46,611 nucleotides of DNA from Prevotella sp. P3-122. GTDB taxonomy: Bacteria > Bacteroidota > Bacteroidia > Bacteroidales > Bacteroidaceae. Location of the stretch: the NCBI RefSeq assembly GCF_002251365.1, contig NZ_NPJH01000056.1, forward strand, positions 1 through 46,611, written 5' to 3'. This document shows positions 42,626 through 46,611 of this stretch, in pieces. Within the stretch, counting starts at the first letter, position 1. Each line of letters starts with the position of its first letter. The notes beneath the pieces are model-generated. The model ran no database searches. It was not told where the DNA came from and saw only the letters and a program-made list of their open reading frames with translations. Both the position numbers and the translations under genes were made by a program.

Positions 42626-43651
42626 ATGAGAAACTTTATTACACTACTTATTGTGCTCGTGGCTATGAATATCCATGCACAACCCCTTCAAGACACAACG
42701 TTGCAGAACGTGTCAAAGAATATAATTATGGAAGTTGTCAAACCAATAGAGACTGACGTTTCGTTTGCGTCTGTAGTCGTGATGGAAACCGAGAGTGGGA
42801 TTGTAAGGTCAAATATCAATCTCACCCGCACAAGCCAGGGATGGGAACAAGATGATGACTACAAGCATTATGTGGCAGCAGGGAATTCAAGAGCAGTCCT
42901 ATTTCTCGCACTTCTTGAGTGTGGAGCTTCCTCTGGTGAGAGTTACCATACTTCAGGAGTATTTACTGACAAGCAGGCCGGTTGCACCATAAAAGACTAC
43001 AACAGACCGATTGACGGCTGGGGAGATATCAGGTTAGACAGGGCCATGAATTGCTCTGACATAGTCATTCTAAAAGCATGCGAGGCACATTTTGCAAGAT
43101 CTATGGGGACTCTGGCATATTATCTCGGCAAAACAGGAATTGACCTGGGAGACAAAGATGATGAAAGGACATACGAGGAGTTCTGCAACGATTATGAGAA
43201 TACTCCATGGGACCCCATAGGGATTTTAGGTTATCGGGACAGAATCACCCCATTGCAAATGACCATATGGATGCAGGGGATAGCCAACGATGGCAGAATG
43301 ATGATGCCACGGTTTTACGAGTCAGATTCTACCAAAGCAATATATGAGCAAATGGCTCTAAGGCGCAATATTGACTCATTAAAAAACGCGATGAGGGCAG
43401 AAGTTGAGTGTGGGACACTAAGGAATGTAGCTTCAGAATATGTCTCAGTGTCTGGCATAACAAATGTTTCGCAAGCAAACAATATTGGTTACCGCTGCAC
43501 CATGTTTTGTGGTTTCATTCCCGGGTATACAATTAGCGTGAACATTGTAATGAAAGGAAGCCAAACCCTGAGTGCCCACGTTTCCATTGCCAGAGGCATC
43601 ATTGACTGGATAGCGCAGCACAGGCTGAATTTAAGAGACGATAAAAAATAA
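42626..43651 (+). CDS. Secreted penicillin-binding-protein transpeptidase-like domain lacking catalytic motifs
   Basis: 341 residues, signal peptide about 1-18 (MNIHAQP). The whole mature part follows the transpeptidase domain of Bacteroidales FtsI/PBP2: ASVVVMETESGIVRSNINL at 48-66, AAGNSRAVLFLALLECG at 84-100, GWGDIRLDRAMNCSDIVI at 131-148, ITPLQMTIWMQGIANDGRM at 207-225, VSGITNVSQ at 275-283 and TMFCGFIPGYTISVNIV at 292-308. At the places of the active-site motifs, SxxK (PGSTFK) reads AGNSRA (Ser to N87, Lys to A90), SxN reads C143-S144-D145, and KTG reads I278-T279-N280. It also has no N-terminal dimer domain and no membrane anchor. It should not acylate substrate; a binding or sensing role is inferred. 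The alignment is by eye. Confidence 0.75.
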   Translation: MRNFITLLIVLVAMNIHAQPLQDTTLQNVSKNIIMEVVKPIETDVSFASVVVMETESGIVRSNINLTRTSQGWEQDDDYKHYVAAGNSRAVLFLALLECGASSGESYHTSGVFTDKQAGCTIKDYNRPIDGWGDIRLDRAMNCSDIVILKACEAHFARSMGTLAYYLGKTGIDLGDKDDERTYEEFCNDYENTPWDPIGILGYRDRITPLQMTIWMQGIANDGRMMMPRFYESDSTKAIYEQMALRRNIDSLKNAMRAEVECGTLRNVASEYVSVSGITNVSQANNIGYRCTMFCGFIPGYTISVNIVMKGSQTLSAHVSIARGIIDWIAQHRLNLRDDKK

Positions 43652-43777
43652 CTTGATATGAATTATCATCACTAAGTTAAGGTGGGAATTAATAGCCCCC
43701 CTTAAGAGAATAAAGGCCTGAAACAAGACAATCTTCTTATCTTCGAAATTTAATAACCATAAATAAAGCTTTCCTGT

Positions 43778-44407
43778 ATGAAGATAATAGTTTTTATCAT
43801 AAAGATATCAGTAGCCGCTCTAATAATTGGCTACAGTCTTTACTGTGAGCATTATTACACCGTGTTAATTATGCCTGCCTTCTGGCTCTTGGCTCTATTT
43901 TTCTATATGCTTCCAGATAGCATAACAGACGACAAAGACGGATGGATAATATACTTTATCGGTATCGGATATATCGCATTTATCACAACTGCGATAAAAC
44001 TTGATACTGGCTTGCGCGCAATTAACGATGGCCATCAAATAAGGTTGGTAACAGCCTTCCACCCTTTTGGCAAATGCTTAGAGAATGGCTATAGGGTAGA
44101 CACGTTAAGGCATATACCACGCTGCTACGAAAAAGATGTGGAATACTCCGTAAAACATGAAGAGATGTATATGCTTATGGGAGAGAAATACAACACCCTA
44201 TTTAGCAAGACAGAAATAATAGCGCGGGGTACAGATTTCGTGTTTCGTGATGAAGAGTATGGACATGGCAAACTACATGTATGCTCATTTACTGACACGC
44301 TTGGTGTTAAACACAATATTGACATGTATGGCAATGACATACATGAACGAGGCTATTCACCTAAGGTGATTGAATATAGATATGATGATTATATCGAAAA
44401 CGTATAG
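43778..44407 (+). CDS. Membrane protein of unknown function
   Basis: 209 residues. Three hydrophobic helices lie at about 3-21, 27-46 and 57-75, followed by a soluble C-terminal part of about 130 residues that is mostly polar and beta-rich (VEYSVKHEEMYMLMGEKYN, TDFVFRDEEYGHGKLHV). No known motif is seen. It lies 126 bases after the PBP-like gene and 15 bases before the hydrolase gene. Confidence 0.65.
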   Translation: MKIIVFIIKISVAALIIGYSLYCEHYYTVLIMPAFWLLALFFYMLPDSITDDKDGWIIYFIGIGYIAFITTAIKLDTGLRAINDGHQIRLVTAFHPFGKCLENGYRVDTLRHIPRCYEKDVEYSVKHEEMYMLMGEKYNTLFSKTEIIARGTDFVFRDEEYGHGKLHVCSFTDTLGVKHNIDMYGNDIHERGYSPKVIEYRYDDYIENV

Positions 44408-44422
44408 AAACTTATTGGTAAA

Positions 44423-45082
44423 ATGATCAACGTAAAGAGATTTTGCTTTAATGCAGCACGGGCAAACTGCTATGTGGTTAGTGACGAGACCAATGAATGT
44501 GTAATCATTGATCCTTGTGCAGAAAAGGCTTATGAGAGAAAGATGTTACAGCAATACTTACATGATGAGCAATTGAAACCTGTAAGGTGCTTGCTGACAC
44601 ATGGGCATTATGACCATCTGTTGTCATGTGACCAAATTCATGATGAGTTTGGACTGTTACCCGAAGTTCATCACGCCGAGGAGACATTGATGGAGAGAGT
44701 CGAGATGAGAATTGAGGAAATCTATGGTGCAGGAGGCTTTCGGTACAACATTGTAAAACCCAAACACTATCTAAAGGATTTTGAGATAATATCCTTCGGC
44801 AGCCATAATCTGGTTACATTACATACCCCAGGACATTCTCCAGGCTGTGTTGTATATTATTGCGAGAAAGAATGCTTGGCATTTACCGGTGACACATTGT
44901 TTCGCTTGGGTATAGGCAGAAGCGACTTGCCTTTTGGGTCTTATGACGAGCTGACAAAAAGCTTGAAGTTCCTAACACATCTTTTGCCAGACAATTGTGT
45001 TATTTATCCAGGCCATGACAAGAAATCAACTATTGGACACGAAAAGAAATCCAACGTTTTCGTTAAGCCAGATGAGCAATGA
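44423..45082 (+). CDS. Metallo-beta-lactamase-fold hydrolase (glyoxalase II-like)
   Basis: 219 residues, cytosolic. Zinc ligands are in place: H60, H62, D64 and H65 in THGHYDH, H138 in TPGHSPGC, D157 in FTGDTLF and H198 in YPGHDKKSTIG. The architecture is that of small hydroxyacylglutathione-hydrolase-like proteins widespread in Bacteroidota. In that family the protein usually ends soon after IG.EK..NPF; here it reads IGHEKKSNVFVKPDEQ, with the last 12 residues and the stop supplied by a 78-base repeat that starts at 45046. So the natural C-terminus has probably been replaced. Confidence 0.88.
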   Translation: MINVKRFCFNAARANCYVVSDETNECVIIDPCAEKAYERKMLQQYLHDEQLKPVRCLLTHGHYDHLLSCDQIHDEFGLLPEVHHAEETLMERVEMRIEEIYGAGGFRYNIVKPKHYLKDFEIISFGSHNLVTLHTPGHSPGCVVYYCEKECLAFTGDTLFRLGIGRSDLPFGSYDELTKSLKFLTHLLPDNCVIYPGHDKKSTIGHEKKSNVFVKPDEQ

Positions 45083-45211
45083 TGAGCTTGATCAATCATT
45101 GCCATGGCGAGAAAACGAAGGATGAAATCCAACGTTTTCGTTAAGCCAGATGAGCAATGATGAGCTTGCTCAATCATTGCCATGGCGAGAAAACGAAGGA
45201 TGAAATCCAAC
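45046..45211 (+). repeat. 78-base tandem repeat, two full units and a partial third
   Basis: Units at 45046-45123 and 45124-45201 differ at one base; a 10-base start of a third is at 45202-45211. Each unit is itself a dyad: CGTTTTC...GCC pairs with GGC...GAAAACG, and inside it GCAATGATGAGC pairs with GCTCAATCATTGC. The first unit encodes the end of the hydrolase. The period is divisible by three, so shadow frames over it show a 26-residue repeat that has no meaning. Confidence 0.9.
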
Positions 45212-45282
45212 ATATTACACTTTTTGCATGTTGCTGTGGCTTTTTTAAGGCAAAACTGCTTGGTTATTATAAATAAAAGGTT

Positions 45283-45290
45283 TATATTTG
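45283..45290 (+). promoter_or_regulatory. -7 box of the VFGSN-protein gene
   Basis: TATATTTG, 19 bases ahead of the ATG, with a TTG at 45260-45262, 20 bases upstream. Confidence 0.6.
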
Positions 45291-45309
45291 TAACAAAATT
45301 TAAAAGATT

Positions 45310-45720
45310 ATGTACGACAGGGAATATACCTCCGAAAGGATTTCGGAGTTGAGAGAGAACGAGATATTTGTCTTTGGCAGCAATCTGGCAGGCGCACATG
45401 GAGGCGGTGCGGCATGGTTAGCTTACAGGCGGTTTGGTGCTGTGTGGGGCGAGGGTGTTGGCCTTCATGGCCGGACATACGCAATTCCAACCATGCAGGG
45501 CGGTGTTGACACCGTCAAGCCGTACGTGGATGACTTTATCCTCTTTTCCAAAGAGCATAAGGAGCTCACGTTCCTCGTCACCCGAATAGGATGTGGCATA
45601 GCTGGATTTCGTAATGAGGAGATTGCGCCCTTGTTTAAGGATGCCATCTGTGTGGAGAACATCATCCTGCCAAAAGAGTTTGTGGAAAACATATTATCTG
45701 ATGGCGATATTCGGAGATAG
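45310..45720 (+). CDS. VFGSN-family protein (phage/accessory type, possibly macro-domain-like)
   Basis: 136 residues, soluble. The motif ENEIFVFGSNLAGAHGGGAA (16-35), then RRFGAVWGEGVGLHGRTYAIPTM (positions about 40-62, with G-x-G-x-G and YAIPT) and RIGCGIAGF (about 92-100) match a family I remember as common in phages and accessory regions (A1S_2505-like). The glycine-rich loops recall nucleotide or ADP-ribose binding in macro domains; function is not established. Single gene with its own promoter. Confidence 0.65.
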   Translation: MYDREYTSERISELRENEIFVFGSNLAGAHGGGAAWLAYRRFGAVWGEGVGLHGRTYAIPTMQGGVDTVKPYVDDFILFSKEHKELTFLVTRIGCGIAGFRNEEIAPLFKDAICVENIILPKEFVENILSDGDIRR

Positions 45721-45852
45721 GAATCCGTTGCCACCTATCTCAGAAGACCGGGTAGTTACGTTCAAATAGATTGTGTTTCAGAAGTGGTGTTACGCCCCAG
45801 ACCAACGGTCGCTGGCCGAAAAACTCTTATGCCCTTACATTTTATGGTTAGA

Positions 45853-45952
45853 AAAACGCCGTTTTCTGTCTTGAAAACTGCTGTTTTTCGCTCGTAAAAC
45901 GCCGTTTTATGATGGGAAAACCGCCGTTTTATGATTGGGAAAACGGCGTTTT
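45853..45952 (+). repeat. Array of five AAAACGCCGTTTT-type palindromes
   Basis: Palindromic cores start at 45853, 45874, 45896, 45917 and 45940, that is every 21-23 bases. The cores vary (AAAACGCCGTTTT, AAAACTGCTGTTTT, AAAACCGCCGTTTT, AAAACGGCGTTTT). The spacers differ. No gene is seen between 45721 and the right end of the window. Confidence 0.8.
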
Positions 45953-46084
45953 ATTACCTTAATTTAAGAGTTTCGCAAGTGGATGTTGCTGGTGCTCAAG
46001 GTTGCGAGGCACGCCCTGAACCACAATCTATTTGAACTAACGGAAGTTGGATTACCTTGATAAAAAAAAGTTGCAAAACATCTG

Positions 46085-46320
46085 TTACTGTCACCGTCTA
46101 TTGACAACACGCTGGCTATCAGCAATTTACTTTTTCGTGATGGTGACAGACGATTTGGAAACAGGGCTGAGACCGCACAAAAACAGCGCTTTTTGATATC
46201 GATGTCGGGTAAGCGTTTTTTGATGTCGATGTCGGTGACAGCAAAAATCGTCTGTCACCCATCTGTCACCATGATAACGCATTGATAATAAACAATTTAA
46301 ATATCAATGGTGACAGATGA
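46085..46320. repeat. Cluster of GGTGACA/TGTCACC sites and a 27-base tandem repeat
   Basis: GGTGACA occurs direct at 46142, 46234 and 46309 and inverted at 46089, 46253 and 46264. Longer inverted pairs are GGTGACAGACGATTT (46142-46156) with AAATCGTCTGTCACC (46245-46259), and ATCTGTCACCAT (46261-46272) with ATGGTGACAGAT (46307-46318). A 27-base direct repeat with GATGTCGG ends lies at 46186-46239. Confidence 0.7.
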
Positions 46321-46398
46321 CAGTAAATTGTAAAATTGTTACGCGCGCGAAGAAGAACGTATATGAATAAAATGATCAGCTATGAAGATAATCAATCG

Positions 46399-46439
46399 AG
46401 TAGGAGGTAAACGCTAATTGTAGGCGTTTATCTCCTACT
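46399..46439. repeat. Strong hairpin, 16-base arms
   Basis: AGTAGGAGGTAAACGC (46399-46414) and GCGTTTATCTCCTACT (46424-46439) are complementary apart from one G-T pair, around a 9-base loop. It is followed by TTCACGTTT, so it is at best a weak terminator on the plus strand; no gene is known to end at it. Confidence 0.65.
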
Positions 46440-46458
46440 TTCACGTTTACCGACCTCT

Positions 46459-46574
46459 CACACCTTATGAGAACATTCGCATAAGGTGTGTTATGCGAAC
46501 TTCCATTTTATGCGAACTTCTTGTTGAATATATCTGTTAAAGGCAGACATCTGCAATGAGAAGTTCGCATAAAA
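46459..46574. repeat. Nested inverted repeats of TTATGCGAACTTC
   Basis: TTATGCGAACTTC is direct at 46491-46503 and 46508-46520 and inverted at 46560-46572; the shorter inverted TTCGCATAA is at 46476-46484. The pair at 46506-46521 and 46559-46574 matches perfectly over 16 bases with a 37-base spacer. A separate perfect 11-base pair, CACACCTTATG and CATAAGGTGTG, is at 46459-46469 and 46480-46490. Confidence 0.8.
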
Positions 46575-46611
46575 AATATGATTGTCAGAAAACAAAAAGT
46601 TCATCAATATC

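Noticed and set aside
45004..45399. Minus-strand frame with a repeated 26-residue block
   Set aside because: It is the antisense of the hydrolase end and of the 78-base tandem repeat; the protein repeat follows from the period being a multiple of three.
1..46611. tRNA genes
   Set aside because: No cloverleaf with a TTCRANY arm was found in the intergenic spaces I read; only the rRNA leader at the left edge belongs to a stable-RNA unit.

Overview
The window looks like chromosomal DNA of a member of the Bacteroidales, most probably a Prevotella-type Prevotellaceae. The reasons are the Bacteroidota promoter signature (TTTG, about 20 bases, then TAnnTTTG) in front of many genes, the conserved gene orders nadD-gmk-yicC and tsaB-DUF4290-murA-rimM-dxr-rseP, secreted glycosidases of galactan/arabinan type, and a M56 peptidase with a TonB-like tail. 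I cannot name the species.

Layout. Positions 1-243 hold, on the minus strand, the promoter and leader of a ribosomal RNA operon whose 16S gene must lie just left of the window. 367-1557 is a dicarboxylate-type symporter, followed by the 3' remnant of a broken gene and the first copy of a dispersed repeat. 2517-4394 is a BlaI/BlaR1-like pair. 5061-6314 is a secreted GH53 galactanase. 6409-8526 (nadD, gmk, yicC) and, divergently, 8614-15430 (tsaB, DUF4290, murA, rimM, dxr, rseP, GH43) are housekeeping blocks. 15667-21700 is gltB-gltD, the glutamate synthase. 21836-25496 holds a BASS transporter, a GH43 protein, a MaoC-type hydratase and a metallophosphatase. Then come an unusual sigma-70 factor, a one-helix membrane protein and a TlpA-like thioredoxin lipid-envelope protein. 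28193-31389 is a compact clpS-clpA-aat operon, which encodes the recognition and delivery parts of the bacterial N-degron pathway. 31923-35074 has phosphate acyltransferase, serine dehydratase and a nitrilase-family amidase.

From about 35.3 kb rightwards the DNA becomes visibly richer in A and T and most genes are not recognisable housekeeping genes. This stretch encodes a large membrane sensor (beta-propeller outside, long helical part and HTH-like end inside), a small secreted protein, an outer-membrane barrel, a cytosolic winged-helix/TPR protein, a secreted penicillin-binding-protein-like domain in which all three catalytic motifs are altered, a small membrane protein, a metallo-beta-lactamase-fold hydrolase and a VFGSN-type protein. 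I regard this as the accessory and least described part of the window.

Non-coding DNA is also rich. There are four copies of a dispersed element, three of which carry a variable number of 22-base units centred on the palindrome GCAAAGCTTTGC. There is a second, unrelated array of palindromes (AAAACGCCGTTTT type) with nearly the same period near the right end, a 78-base tandem repeat that supplies the end of a gene, clusters of GGTGACA and TTATGCGAACTTC inverted repeats at the right end, and CTAAGGAC-type repeats hugging the 3' ends of genes.
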